Shown here: positions 43,938-52,349 of the stretch, piece by piece
Layout of the letters: each line of letters starts with the position of its first letter
How positions within the stretch are numbered: position 1 is the stretch's first letter
Source: Rhodospirillales bacterium
GTDB taxonomy: Bacteria; Pseudomonadota; Alphaproteobacteria; Rhodospirillales; WMHbin7
DNA length: 64,000 nt
Direction of reading: 5' to 3'
Assembly: GCA_016214125.1 (NCBI GenBank)
Contig: JACRPC010000006.1
Coordinates: 62,001 to 126,000 of the forward strand
Translations under genes and position numbers: made by a program
The notes under the pieces: model-generated
Seen by the model: only the letters and a program-made list of their open reading frames with translations
Database searches by the model: none
What the model was told of the DNA's origin: nothing

Positions 43938-45065
43938 ATGCGCACGACCCTCATCCGCCGGATCGCCGCTTTTCTCCTGGCGCTGGGCCTTGCCTTCGCC
44001 CCGGCGCCGGCGGCTCTTGGCAATTCGCGCATCAAGGATATCGCCGATTTCGAAGGCGTGCGCGACAACATGCTGATCGGCTACGGTCTGGTGGTGGGCC
44101 TGAACGGCACCGGCGACGCCAGCGAAATGGCCTTCACCCGCCAAAGCCTGATCGCCATGCTGGAACGCCTGGGCGTCAACACCCGCGATTTGTCGAGCGA
44201 TTTGAAGGCCAAGAACGTGGCCGCGGTCATGGTCACCTCCAAACTGCCGCCCTTCACCCGCCAAGGCACCCGGATCGACGTGCAGGTGAGCGCCATGGGC
44301 GACGCCAAGAGCCTGCAGGGCGGCACCCTCTTGGTCACCCCCCTGGTCGGCGCCGACGGCGAAGTCTATGCGGTGGGCCAGGGCTCGGTGGCCAGCGGCT
44401 TCACCGCCTCGGGCCAAGGCGCCTCGATCACCAAGAACGTGCCGACCAGCGGCCGCATCGCCAGCGGGGCGATCGTCGAGCGCGAAATCAATTTCGATCT
44501 CGGCCGCATGGAAAACGTCCGCGTCACCTTGCGCAATCCCGATTTCACCACCGCGAGGCGCACCGCCCAGGCGATCAACGCCTTCCTGGGCCAGGCGGCC
44601 GCCCGGCCGACCGATCCCGGCACCGTCGAGGTGCAGGTGCCTGGCAGCTATCGCGGCAACGTCGTCGGCCTCTTGACCGACATCGAGCAGTTGCGCATCC
44701 AGCCCGACCAGATGGCCCGGGTGGTGATCGACGAGCAGAACGGCGTCATCGTCATGGGCGAGAACGTGCGCATCAGCACGGTGGCGATCGCCCAGGGCAA
44801 CCTGACCATCCGCATCACCGAAACGCCGCAGGTGTCGCAGCCGCAGCCCTTCTCGACCACCGGCACCACGACCACGGTGGCGCGCACCGACATCCAGGTC
44901 GACGAGGGCGCCGACCGCAAGCTCTCGATGCTGCAGACCGGCGTCAACATCCAGGAGCTGGTGAACGGCTTGAATTCGCTGGGTGTGGGCCCGCGCGACA
45001 TGATCACCATCTTGCAAGCCATCAAGGCCGCCGGCGCGCTGCAGGCCGAAATCGAGGTGATGTGA
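43938..45065 (+). CDS. flgI: Flagellar P-ring protein FlgI
   Basis: 375 residues from ATG 43938, close to the 365 of E. coli. Signal peptide RRIAAFLLALGLAFAPAPAALG. Core motifs are all present: SRIKDIADFEGVRDNMLIGYGLVVGLNGTGD, NVAAVMVTSKLPPF, GASITKNVPTSGRI, and the C-terminal LVNGLNSLGVGPRDMITILQAIKAAGALQAEIEVM. An upstream ATG at 43926 is an alternative. Stop overlaps flgJ as TGATG. Confidence 0.96.
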   Translation: MRTTLIRRIAAFLLALGLAFAPAPAALGNSRIKDIADFEGVRDNMLIGYGLVVGLNGTGDASEMAFTRQSLIAMLERLGVNTRDLSSDLKAKNVAAVMVTSKLPPFTRQGTRIDVQVSAMGDAKSLQGGTLLVTPLVGADGEVYAVGQGSVASGFTASGQGASITKNVPTSGRIASGAIVEREINFDLGRMENVRVTLRNPDFTTARRTAQAINAFLGQAAARPTDPGTVEVQVPGSYRGNVVGLLTDIEQLRIQPDQMARVVIDEQNGVIVMGENVRISTVAIAQGNLTIRITETPQVSQPQPFSTTGTTTTVARTDIQVDEGADRKLSMLQTGVNIQELVNGLNSLGVGPRDMITILQAIKAAGALQAEIEVM

Positions 45066-45400
45066 TGACCGTCCAGGCCACCCTGCCCGGCGCCGCCCTC
45101 AACCTGGCCGACCAAGCCGCCGCCCGCCAGCCCAAGGTCGGCGGCGCCAGCAAGGCCCAGATCGAAAAGACCGCCCGCGATTTCGAATCCTTCTTCTTGT
45201 CCCAGATGTACCAGCACATGTTCGCCGGCATCGCCACCGACGGCGTCTTCGGCGGCGGTCACGGCGAGGAGGTGTTCCGCTCCTTCATGCTCGACGAGTA
45301 CGCCAAGCTGACGGCGCGCACCGGTCGGGTGGGTTTGTCGCAGAACATCGCCGCCCAGATGTTGCGTCAGCAGGAGGTTGGCCATGCCCGCGCCCGGTGA
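45065..45400 (+). CDS. flgJ: Rod-binding protein FlgJ (short form)
   Basis: 111 residues, corresponding only to the N-terminal rod-capping domain: KTARDFESFFLSQMYQHMFAGI, then GGGHGEEVFRSFMLDEYAKL and VGLSQNIAAQMLRQ. The muramidase domain of the enterobacterial protein is absent, as usual in alphaproteobacteria, where a separate lytic enzyme is used. The start overlaps flgI and the last 17 bases overlap flgN. Confidence 0.92.
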   Translation: MTVQATLPGAALNLADQAAARQPKVGGASKAQIEKTARDFESFFLSQMYQHMFAGIATDGVFGGGHGEEVFRSFMLDEYAKLTARTGRVGLSQNIAAQMLRQQEVGHARAR

Positions 45401-45902
45401 TCGGTTCCAACGCCCCGCCAAGCCCGCCGCCCCGCCGCCCGCCAAGCCCGCGGCCGCGCCGCCCGCCAAGCCGGACCGAGTCGACGAAATTTTCGACGTC
45501 GCCCAACATCTGGCCAAGCTTCTGGAGCGGGAAAATCAGGCGCTCGGCCAGCGCCGGCCGGCCGAGGTCGCCGGCCTCCAAGACGAGAAGGCCAAGCTCA
45601 CCAAGCTTTACGACTCGCATCTGCAGGCGCTGGCCAAGGCCCCCGATCTGCTGGCCAAGGTCCGGCCGGAGCGGCGCGAGGCCCTGAAGGCGCTGGCCAA
45701 GAAACTGGACGGCTTGGTGGCGGTGAACGGCCGGCTCCTGAAAAGCTCGATCGAGGCCAACCAGCGGGTCTTGAAGGCGGTGATCGAAACCGCCAAGCGC
45801 CTGCAGAATCGCGGCGCCGTCTATTCGCGCGACGGCCAGATCGGCGGCACCGCCGCCAAGGGACTGCGCACCGTGTCGGTGTCGGTCAATCAGACCCTTT
45901 AG
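45384..45902 (+). CDS. flgN: Flagellar chaperone FlgN-like protein
   Basis: 172 residues from ATG 45384, preceded by AGGAGG inside flgJ. A Pro/Ala/Lys-rich N terminus (1-30) is followed by a long helical region (VAQHLAKLLERENQALGQRRPAEVAGLQDEKAKLTKLYDS) that matches FlgN, the export chaperone for FlgK and FlgL. Position directly before flgK and flgL supports this. Sequence conservation in FlgN is low, so the call rests partly on context. Confidence 0.8.
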   Translation: MPAPGDRFQRPAKPAAPPPAKPAAAPPAKPDRVDEIFDVAQHLAKLLERENQALGQRRPAEVAGLQDEKAKLTKLYDSHLQALAKAPDLLAKVRPERREALKALAKKLDGLVAVNGRLLKSSIEANQRVLKAVIETAKRLQNRGAVYSRDGQIGGTAAKGLRTVSVSVNQTL

Positions 45903-45917
45903 GGAAGGACACCCGCG

Positions 45918-48392
45918 ATGTCGCTCACGCTCGGCCTGCAAAGCGCGATCAGCGGCCTTCTGGTCTCTCAGCGCGCGCTCGATGTCACCTCGCACAACAT
46001 CGCCAACGTCAACACCCCGGGCTTTTCGCGCAAGTCGCTCGACCGCGAATCGCGGGTGCTGATCGGACGCGGCGCCGGCGTGCAGGTGGCTCAGGTGAGC
46101 CGTGCGGTCGACGAGTGGCTGAACAAGGACGTGCGCACCGAAACCGGCATCTGGGGCAAGGTCGACACCCTGAAGACCTATTACGACCGCATGCAGGACA
46201 TGTTCGGCAAACCGGCCGAGAACCGCTCGGTCGCCCACAAGATCGACGAACTGGGCCAGGAATTCGAGCAGCTTTCCGTCCAGCCCGAGAAAAGCACCTC
46301 GCAATGGGGGGTGGCGCTGGCCGCCGACACCCTGGCCCGCCAGTTCAACCAGATGTCGACCGACATCCAATCGCTGCGGCTCAACGCCGAGAAGGAAATC
46401 GGCCAGATCATCAGCACCATCAACACCAAGCTCGCCAACATCAAGGACCTCAACGACAAGATCGTCCGCGAGGCGGCGGTGGGCCATGAGATCGTCGACC
46501 TCGAAGACCAGCGCGACAAGGCGCTGGCGACGATCGCCGAATACATCGACGTCACCACCTTCGAGCGCGAGGATCAGACGCTGGTCATCTTCACCGGCAC
46601 CGGCCGGACGCTGCTCGACAACGAGACCAATCCCTTGGCGCACGTGCCCTCGAGCCTGCTCAACAGTTGGATGACCAAGGCGGGCGGCGACATTCCCGAC
46701 ATCACGGTGGCCAACGCCGACATCACCACCGAGATCACCAGCGGCCGCCTCAAGGCGCTGATCGACATCCGCGACACCGAGCTGCCCAACCTGCAGGCCG
46801 AGTTGGACGAACTGGCCTATCAGTTGAAGAAGGAGCTGAACATCGTCCACAACCGCGGCACCAGCTACCCCAATCTGGTCAACGAAATGGACGGCACCCG
46901 GGTGTTTATCGAATCCGCCACCCAGACGATGACGCTGACCGACGGCGATGTCGCCATCAGCCTCTACAATTCGAGCGGCACCATCACCGCCACCACCACC
47001 CTCAACAAGCTGATGATCGCCAACGGCGACCCGATGAACAGCGCCTGGGTGATCGACGACGTCGCCAGCGTCGTCCAGACCTGGTTGCAGGCCAACGGTG
47101 CCGCCTCGGCCACCGCGGCGGTCAGCGCCACCACCGGCCAGCTCAGCGTCACCCTCAACGCCACCGACCTGGGGCTGACCTTCCGCGACCAGTCGGCCGA
47201 CGAGCTGCGTTCGATCAACTTCAGCGCCACCACCTCGGTGCCCGGCCAGGCGGGAAATCTGGTGTTCTACGATCAGTCGGGCGTGGGGGCGCTCGCCACC
47301 ATCGCGGTGGGCGCCGGCCAAAGCATCGCCACCATCGCCGCCAACATCGACGCCGACGCCAATCTCATCGCCACCGTCATCCAGGACGCCAACGGCTACC
47401 ACATCCGGGTTACCCACGCCACCTCGGGCCGCGACCTGACCGTGAGCCCCTCGACGGCGGCCTTGGGCAACGCGCTCGGCTTCGGTTCGGCTGCCCAGGA
47501 CACCACGATCTCGTTCGACAAGGACGGCAACGGCACCAACGACGAGACCGGCCTTAAGGGCTTTGCCAATTTCTTCGGCCTGAACGATTTCTTCGTCACC
47601 GGCAAGCCCAACGACATCTGGGAATCGGCCATCCAGTCGAATCGCTGGGTGGCGGCGGCCGGCGGCACCTGGTCGTTCGGCAACCTCACCAACGGCGTCG
47701 GCGGCCTGGGATCGATCACCATCGCCGCCGGCGCCTCGCTCGACCAGATCGTCGACGCCATCAACAACAACGACACCAACGCCGGCGTCACCGCCAACAC
47801 GCTCACCGGCGTCACGGCGAGCAAGGTGCCCGAGGGCTCGGGCTACCGCCTGCGTCTGGTCGACGACACCGGCGAGGAGCTGGTGATCACCCAGACCGCC
47901 GGCACGCTGATCACCTCGCTCACGCTGCAGCCGGCGGCGGTGCGGACCTCGTCGGCCCTGATGCTGCGCACCGATCTGCGCACCGCGCCCGGCCTGATCA
48001 GCCGCGGCATCACCCAATACAATCCCGACACCGGCGTCTTCTTCCTCTCGGCCGGCGACAACACCACGGCCCTCGAACTGGCCGAGAAGATGACCAACTC
48101 AATCAGCTTCCGCACCGCCGGCGGCATTGCCGCCCAGTCCTTCAGCCTCGAGGGCTACGGCGCCACCCTTCTGTCCAACAATGCCTCGGACGCCGACAAC
48201 AACAAGCTCCAGCTTGATTACCAGACCGAACTGAAGGAGAATCTGGAATTCAAGGCCTCGGAGATCAGCGGCGTCAACCTCGACGAGGAGATGTCGAACA
48301 TGATTCTTTATCAGCAAGCCTACACGGCGGCGGCGAAGATCATCACCACGACCCAGCAGTTGTTCGACATCCTGAACAACGCGGTCCGCTGA
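45918..48392 (+). CDS. flgK: Hook-filament junction protein FlgK (HAP1), long form
   Basis: 824 residues, much longer than the 547 of E. coli. The N-terminal SAISGLLVSQRALDVTSHNIANVNTPGFSRK and the C-terminal SGVNLDEEMSNMILYQQAYTAAAKIITTTQQLFDILNNAV are typical. The extra length lies in the central part (about 310-640), which is Thr/Ala/Asn-rich and carries an EF-hand-like DKDGNGTNDE segment. This insert is probably surface-exposed. Confidence 0.95.
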   Translation: MSLTLGLQSAISGLLVSQRALDVTSHNIANVNTPGFSRKSLDRESRVLIGRGAGVQVAQVSRAVDEWLNKDVRTETGIWGKVDTLKTYYDRMQDMFGKPAENRSVAHKIDELGQEFEQLSVQPEKSTSQWGVALAADTLARQFNQMSTDIQSLRLNAEKEIGQIISTINTKLANIKDLNDKIVREAAVGHEIVDLEDQRDKALATIAEYIDVTTFEREDQTLVIFTGTGRTLLDNETNPLAHVPSSLLNSWMTKAGGDIPDITVANADITTEITSGRLKALIDIRDTELPNLQAELDELAYQLKKELNIVHNRGTSYPNLVNEMDGTRVFIESATQTMTLTDGDVAISLYNSSGTITATTTLNKLMIANGDPMNSAWVIDDVASVVQTWLQANGAASATAAVSATTGQLSVTLNATDLGLTFRDQSADELRSINFSATTSVPGQAGNLVFYDQSGVGALATIAVGAGQSIATIAANIDADANLIATVIQDANGYHIRVTHATSGRDLTVSPSTAALGNALGFGSAAQDTTISFDKDGNGTNDETGLKGFANFFGLNDFFVTGKPNDIWESAIQSNRWVAAAGGTWSFGNLTNGVGGLGSITIAAGASLDQIVDAINNNDTNAGVTANTLTGVTASKVPEGSGYRLRLVDDTGEELVITQTAGTLITSLTLQPAAVRTSSALMLRTDLRTAPGLISRGITQYNPDTGVFFLSAGDNTTALELAEKMTNSISFRTAGGIAAQSFSLEGYGATLLSNNASDADNNKLQLDYQTELKENLEFKASEISGVNLDEEMSNMILYQQAYTAAAKIITTTQQLFDILNNAVR

Positions 48393-48413
48393 CGATAGGG
48401 GCAGGAGGCGCGC

Positions 48414-49460
48414 ATGACCCGCATCGGCACCTACGGCTCGCATCTGTCGCTCATTGCGCGGATGCTGAACACCCAGCGCTCGGTCCATGACTCGCAGGCC
48501 CAGGTGGCGACCGAAAAGAAATCGCAGGACTATGCGGGCCTGGCGACCTCGTCGTTCCGTCTGGTTTCGCTGGAGAACGAGCGGGCGCTCTCCGAGCGCT
48601 TCGTCGAGACCAACCAGACCGCGATAACCAAGCTCAACGTCATGGAAACGTCCCTGAAGGCGGTCGACAAGGTGATCCGCACCTTCCGTTCGGAATTGCA
48701 GGCCTTCCAGGCGGTGGGACCCTCAGACCCGCAGAACCTGCAACAGATGCAGGCCCGCGCCTGGGACGCGTTGCAGCAGTTGCAATCCTATCTCGACGTC
48801 AAGGTCGAGGGCGATTACGTCTTCGGCGGCGGCAAGACCGACACCATGCCGGTGCAGATTCCCTGGGGCTCGCTGGCCGAATTCCAGGCCGATTACGCGA
48901 TCGATTCCTCGGGCACCGCCGGCGCTGCCTTTCCCACCACCCGGTCGGGCCATCTGAGCGCCACCTACAACGGCGGCGCCGCCGGCACCGGCTATTACTA
49001 CGAGGGCGACACGCTTCAGCTCGAGCATCGCCTGGACGACATCCGTTCGATCACGCTGGGCATCAACGCTGCCGACCCGGCGATCGAGAAGGCCATGCGC
49101 GCCATGCTTATGATGGCCCAAGGTGCCATGAGCCAGCAGGAGACCCTCGCCCCCAATCTGGTGAGCCAATCGATCACCCTCTTGAACGATTCGATCATGC
49201 ACGACGCCGCCAACACCGCCGAGAAGACGAGCGACCTGACCGGCATGCTCTACAATGTCGGCGCCAACAAGAGTTCGATCAGCCGCGCCATCAGCGAACA
49301 CAAGGAGTTCGTCGACACCACGGAAATGCGGCTTTCCGAGCTTGAGAATGTCAACATGCTGGAGGCGGTGACGCGGCTTAACGACAACGTCCGGGCGCTC
49401 GAAACCTCCTACACCTCCTTTGGCCGCATCCGCCAGCTTTCCCTGGCCCAGTTCCTGTAG
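48414..49460 (+). CDS. flgL: Hook-filament junction protein FlgL (HAP3)
   Basis: 348 residues. N-terminal coiled region with RMLNTQRSVHDSQAQVATEKKSQDYAGLA and a C-terminal SISRAISEHKEFVDTTEMRLSELENVNMLEAVTRLND that mimics flagellin. The central domain contains EGDYVFGGGKTDTMP, the hallmark of FlgL. Starts 21 bases after flgK. Likely chaperoned by FlgN. Confidence 0.94.
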   Translation: MTRIGTYGSHLSLIARMLNTQRSVHDSQAQVATEKKSQDYAGLATSSFRLVSLENERALSERFVETNQTAITKLNVMETSLKAVDKVIRTFRSELQAFQAVGPSDPQNLQQMQARAWDALQQLQSYLDVKVEGDYVFGGGKTDTMPVQIPWGSLAEFQADYAIDSSGTAGAAFPTTRSGHLSATYNGGAAGTGYYYEGDTLQLEHRLDDIRSITLGINAADPAIEKAMRAMLMMAQGAMSQQETLAPNLVSQSITLLNDSIMHDAANTAEKTSDLTGMLYNVGANKSSISRAISEHKEFVDTTEMRLSELENVNMLEAVTRLNDNVRALETSYTSFGRIRQLSLAQFL

Positions 49461-49588
49461 AAGCGGGCCGGCGGCCGGCAAACGGTTAACTTTTTCGTAA
49501 CCTCAAGGGGTTAAGATCATGGTTCGAGTCGGCGGCCAAGCGGCGAATCCCCGCTTTGGGGCCTTGGTCTTTGACCGAAAGGAATGCA

Positions 49589-49616
49589 TTGACAGGACTA
49601 GGCGCGGTGCTATTAT
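49589..49616 (+). promoter_or_regulatory. Promoter of the flagellin gene
   Basis: TTGACA (49589-49594), 16 bases, TATTAT (49611-49616): a near-perfect sigma-70-type promoter, about 100 bases before the flagellin ATG. No sigma-54 or FliA-type element was found between flgL and flagellin. Confidence 0.7.
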
Positions 49617-49625
49617 TTTAAAGAT

Positions 49626-49671
49626 TAGGGGTATTCCATAGTTCCTTCTCGGTGGGAATGCCAAACCCCTA
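49626..49671 (+). promoter_or_regulatory. Hairpin in the flagellin mRNA leader
   Basis: TAGGGGT-ATTCC pairs with GGAAT-(gccaa)-ACCCCTA, 12 pairs with a bulge, around a 17-base loop. It lies in the untranslated leader between the promoter and the ribosome-binding site (aaaaggag, near 49703-49710). In Caulobacter the FlbT protein binds the flagellin leader to repress translation; flbT is encoded 1.3 kb downstream, so this hairpin is a natural target. Confidence 0.55.
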
Positions 49672-49717
49672 GGCAGGCAGAAGCGCCTACCGAACGGCCT
49701 AGAAAAGGAGATCTCTC

Positions 49718-50539
49718 ATGGCTACCGACGTCACACTGACATCCGCGATCCGCACGAACCTGCTGAGCCTTCAGAAGACGGCTTCGCTGATTTCGCGCAC
49801 CCAAGACCGCCTGTCGACCGGTCGAAAGGTCAACTCCTCGCTCGACAACGCGCAAGCGTTCTTCAAGTCGTCCGGCCTCAACAACCGCGCGACCGACTTG
49901 GCCAACCTCAAAGATACGATGGACCAGTCGATCAGCCAGATGAAGGCGGCGACCCAGGGCATCGACGGTTTGACCAAACTGGTCGAGCAAGCCAAGGCGC
50001 TTGCGGTGGCGGCCCAGTCGACCACCGACACCGCCCAGAAGACCAAGCTGGCCAGCTCCTACAACAAGCTGGTCACCCAGATCAACGATCTGGCCTACGA
50101 TTCGAGCTTCGGCGGCAAAAACCTCGTCAACGGCACCAGCGCCTCGCTGGTCGTCGTGTTCGACGAATTCTCCAGCCACAAGCTCACCATCTCGGGCGTT
50201 CGTCTCGATGCCTCGGGCATGACGATGATGACGATCGCCGCCGCCAACTGGACCGATTCGTCGACCATCGAATCGGGCATCGCCCAGATCGACGCCGGCT
50301 TGAAGTCGCTGCGCGCCGAAGCGGAAACCTTCGGCACCAACAACGCGGTGCTGTCGATCCGCTTGGACTTCACCAAGAACCTCATCAACACCTTGGAAGA
50401 CGGCGCGGCCAAGCTGGTCAACGCCGACATCAACGAGGAATCGGCCAACCTGCTGAGCTTGCAGACCCGCCAGCAGTTGGGCATCACCGCGTTGAGCCTG
50501 GCCAACCAGTCCGAACAGTCGATCTTGAAGCTGTTCTGA
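49718..50539 (+). CDS. fliC: Flagellin
   Basis: 273 residues, the short D0-D1 type common in alphaproteobacteria. N-terminal ALTSAIRTNLLSLQKT-like start (here TLTSAIRTNLLSLQKTA), RLSTGRKVNSSLDNAQAFF, and the C-terminal INEESANLLSLQTRQQLGITALSLANQSEQSILKLF that packs the filament core. The middle 60 residues are short, with no D2/D3 domains. Strong AGGAG site before ATG 49718. Confidence 0.97.
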   Translation: MATDVTLTSAIRTNLLSLQKTASLISRTQDRLSTGRKVNSSLDNAQAFFKSSGLNNRATDLANLKDTMDQSISQMKAATQGIDGLTKLVEQAKALAVAAQSTTDTAQKTKLASSYNKLVTQINDLAYDSSFGGKNLVNGTSASLVVVFDEFSSHKLTISGVRLDASGMTMMTIAAANWTDSSTIESGIAQIDAGLKSLRAEAETFGTNNAVLSIRLDFTKNLINTLEDGAAKLVNADINEESANLLSLQTRQQLGITALSLANQSEQSILKLF

Positions 50540-50563
50540 TCGCTCACGGTTTCGTTCGATCGG

Positions 50564-50590
50564 GAGGGCGCCTTCGGGCGCCCTCTTCGT
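50564..50590 (+). terminator. Terminator after flagellin
   Basis: GAGGGCGCC-TTCG-GGCGCCCTC, a nine-base perfect stem with a stable TTCG tetraloop, then ttcgttt. The T-run is broken, but the structure and the place 25 bases after the stop support termination. Confidence 0.8.
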
Positions 50591-50630
50591 TTGTGCGCCT
50601 CTCATTGTATTGACCGGGCACCCCAACGCG

Positions 50631-50656
50631 AAAACGCCGGCCCCAGGGGCCGGCGT
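50631..50656 (-). terminator. Terminator after flaF
   Basis: Read on the minus strand, ACGCCGGCCCC and GGGGCCGGCGT form an 11-base perfect stem (single unpaired base between the arms, so the innermost pairs open) followed by TTTT. It ends the flbT-flaF transcript about 27 bases after the flaF stop. Confidence 0.85.
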
Positions 50657-50682
50657 GGCGGTTCCTTATTATGGCAGGCCGG

Positions 50683-51066
50683 TTACGGTTTGGCGGGGTC
50701 GGCGCCCGGTGCCCGCAGGCCTTCGGCCAGATTGCGGTTGATGTTGATCAGCACGTCGAGCGACTTGGCGGTGCCGTCGGCCAGGGCCTTGGCGGTCTGC
50801 TTGTCGACGAAGATCGACAGGCTCATGATGTTGGCCTTGATCTCGGGCGGCAGCAGGTTGTTCTTGTCGGTGATGTCGGTCTGGATGATCGTCCACAGAA
50901 GATGGTTGAAGCGCAGCGCCTGGCTGTAGGCCTGGTAGTTGGCGACGTCCTTCTTCGCCTCCTCCATCAGGAAGGCGGCCTTGGTGAGCGCCATCGCCTC
51001 GACCTCGCGCGGCGACATGGTCGCGCGCTGGGCATCTTGATAGGCGCTAACTTTTTCTTTTGCCAT
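50683..51066 (-). CDS. flaF: Flagellar biosynthesis regulator FlaF
   Basis: 127 residues. FlaF promotes flagellin synthesis and secretion and acts opposite to FlbT in Caulobacter. Sequence hallmarks: AYQDAQRATMSPREVEAMALTKAA, then ALRFNHLLWTIIQTDITDKNNLLPPEIKANIMSLSIFVDKQT, and INRNLAEGL. The start at 51066 overlaps the end of flbT by 20 bases. A second FlaF-like domain exists at 37966. Confidence 0.94.
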   Translation of the reverse strand: MAKEKVSAYQDAQRATMSPREVEAMALTKAAFLMEEAKKDVANYQAYSQALRFNHLLWTIIQTDITDKNNLLPPEIKANIMSLSIFVDKQTAKALADGTAKSLDVLININRNLAEGLRAPGADPAKP

Positions 51067-51451
51067 GGTCGAGCACCTCCTTTTCGTAATCTATCAGCTT
51101 TCGGCACACCTTCAAAGCCTGGTAGTGATCGCCTTCCAGGATCTTCTGCGACATCTCCATGAAGAGACCCAGGACCTTTTCGTTCGGCACCGCGTCGATG
51201 AACTGGCGGATGAGCGAGAAATAGAGATCGTGGTAGTCGCGCTCGTTGCGCGGATTGGCGTACATGTTGAGGATCGAGACGTAAATGCGCTTGGCCGGCG
51301 TGTCGGCCTCGTCGGCGGTGATGATCTCGCGTTCCTTGAGGACCGGCACCTTGTTCAAAATCACCAACTCGGCCTTGGTGCTGCCGTTGGCGATGACGGC
51401 GGTGCCGATAAGAGCCTTTTCGTGCGGCTTGAGGGTGATTTTGAGCGGCAT
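51047..51451 (-). CDS. flbT: Flagellin synthesis repressor FlbT
   Basis: 134 residues from ATG 51451, which gives the usual MPLKITLKPHEKALIGTAVI start. FlbT is a small RNA-binding regulator that destabilises or blocks flagellin mRNA by contacting its 5-prime leader. Conserved parts: NGSTKAELVILNKVPVLKEREII, RIYVSILNMYANP, and the C-terminal YQALKVCRKLIDYEKEVL. Overlaps flaF. Confidence 0.94.
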   Translation of the reverse strand: MPLKITLKPHEKALIGTAVIANGSTKAELVILNKVPVLKEREIITADEADTPAKRIYVSILNMYANPRNERDYHDLYFSLIRQFIDAVPNEKVLGLFMEMSQKILEGDHYQALKVCRKLIDYEKEVLDHGKRKS

Positions 51452-51545
51452 GTCTCGCAAGTCTCGTGAAGAGGTGATTATGCCCGATTCGCCCTCCGGG
51501 CAACAGGGAAATGCAAAGCCGGCGGCAAAAGGGTAAGATCAGACA

Positions 51546-52169
51546 ATGTTGGAATTATTCCTCTATTCCGCCACCGCCTTTTTCGTGGTGCTCGATCCGG
51601 TCGGCACGGCGGCGATCTTCGCCGCCATGACCCACGCCTTTGCGGCGCCCCGCAAGCGGCGCACCGCCCTCAGGGCGGTCGGGCTGGCGGCCACCATCCT
51701 GGCGCTGTTCGCCCTGTTGGGCGAGGCTTTGCTGGCCGGACTGGGCATCAGTCTGGCGGCGCTTCGTCTGGCCGGCGGAGCGCTGCTGTTTCTGCTGGCC
51801 GCCGACATGGTGTTCGCCCGGCCCTCGGGCCTGCGCTCGATGACCGCCGACGAGGACGCCGAGGCCAGCCACCGCCACGATCTTTCGGTCTTTCCGCTGG
51901 CCTTTCCGCTGATCGCCGGGCCGGGCGCCATGACCACGTCGGTGCTGCTGATGACCCGGGCCGGGCCCGATGCGCTGCGCATCGGCTTGGTGCTGGGCGT
52001 GATGGCGGCCATGCTGGCCATCACCTTGATCTTGCTCTTGCAGGCCGAGCGGATCGCCCGTCTTCTCGGGGTGACGGGGTGCAACGTCATCAGCCGGGTG
52101 TTGGGCATCATTCTGGCCGCCCTGGCCGCCCAATTCATGCTCGACGGCCTCAAAGTCGCCCTGAGTTAA
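51546..52169 (+). CDS. MarC-family integral membrane protein
   Basis: 207 residues, six predicted membrane segments. LYSATAFFVVLDPVGTAAIFAAMT at the N terminus and FPLAFPLIAGPGAMTTSVLLM near residue 118 are family signatures, with an acidic loop (TADEDAEASHRHD) between halves. MarC/YchE proteins are of uncertain transport function. Divergent from flbT by about 95 bases. Confidence 0.88.
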   Translation: MLELFLYSATAFFVVLDPVGTAAIFAAMTHAFAAPRKRRTALRAVGLAATILALFALLGEALLAGLGISLAALRLAGGALLFLLAADMVFARPSGLRSMTADEDAEASHRHDLSVFPLAFPLIAGPGAMTTSVLLMTRAGPDALRIGLVLGVMAAMLAITLILLLQAERIARLLGVTGCNVISRVLGIILAALAAQFMLDGLKVALS

Positions 52170-52215
52170 GAGAAAAACTTTATTTTTCAGCAAGGTATTC
52201 CGAGTCGGATTTTTG

Positions 52216-52232
52216 TTGCGAATCATTCGCAA
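52216..52232 (+). promoter_or_regulatory. Perfect inverted repeat, possible iron-regulator site
   Basis: TTGCGAA-TCA-TTCGCAA, seven-base perfect arms around three bases, about 130 bases upstream of the iron-binding protein gene. The AATCATTCGCA core overlaps the Fur pattern; it could be a second, weaker Fur-type site. Confidence 0.5.
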
Positions 52233-52278
52233 TTGTCGTTGCGCCGAGCCCCCACTTTTGTTAGGGTGGCTGCCATTC

Positions 52279-52297
52279 GAGAATGATGGTCATTCTC
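52279..52297 (+). promoter_or_regulatory. Fur box
   Basis: GAGAATGATGGTCATTCTC matches GATAATGATAATCATTATC at 15 of 19 positions and is itself a near-perfect palindrome. It lies 52 bases before ATG 52350 and so predicts iron-repressed expression of the binding protein. Confidence 0.85.
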
Positions 52298-52349
52298 AAC
52301 ACGAGCAGCCGATGCCGCTCCAGGCGGTCCGGCGGAACAGGAGCGAAAG

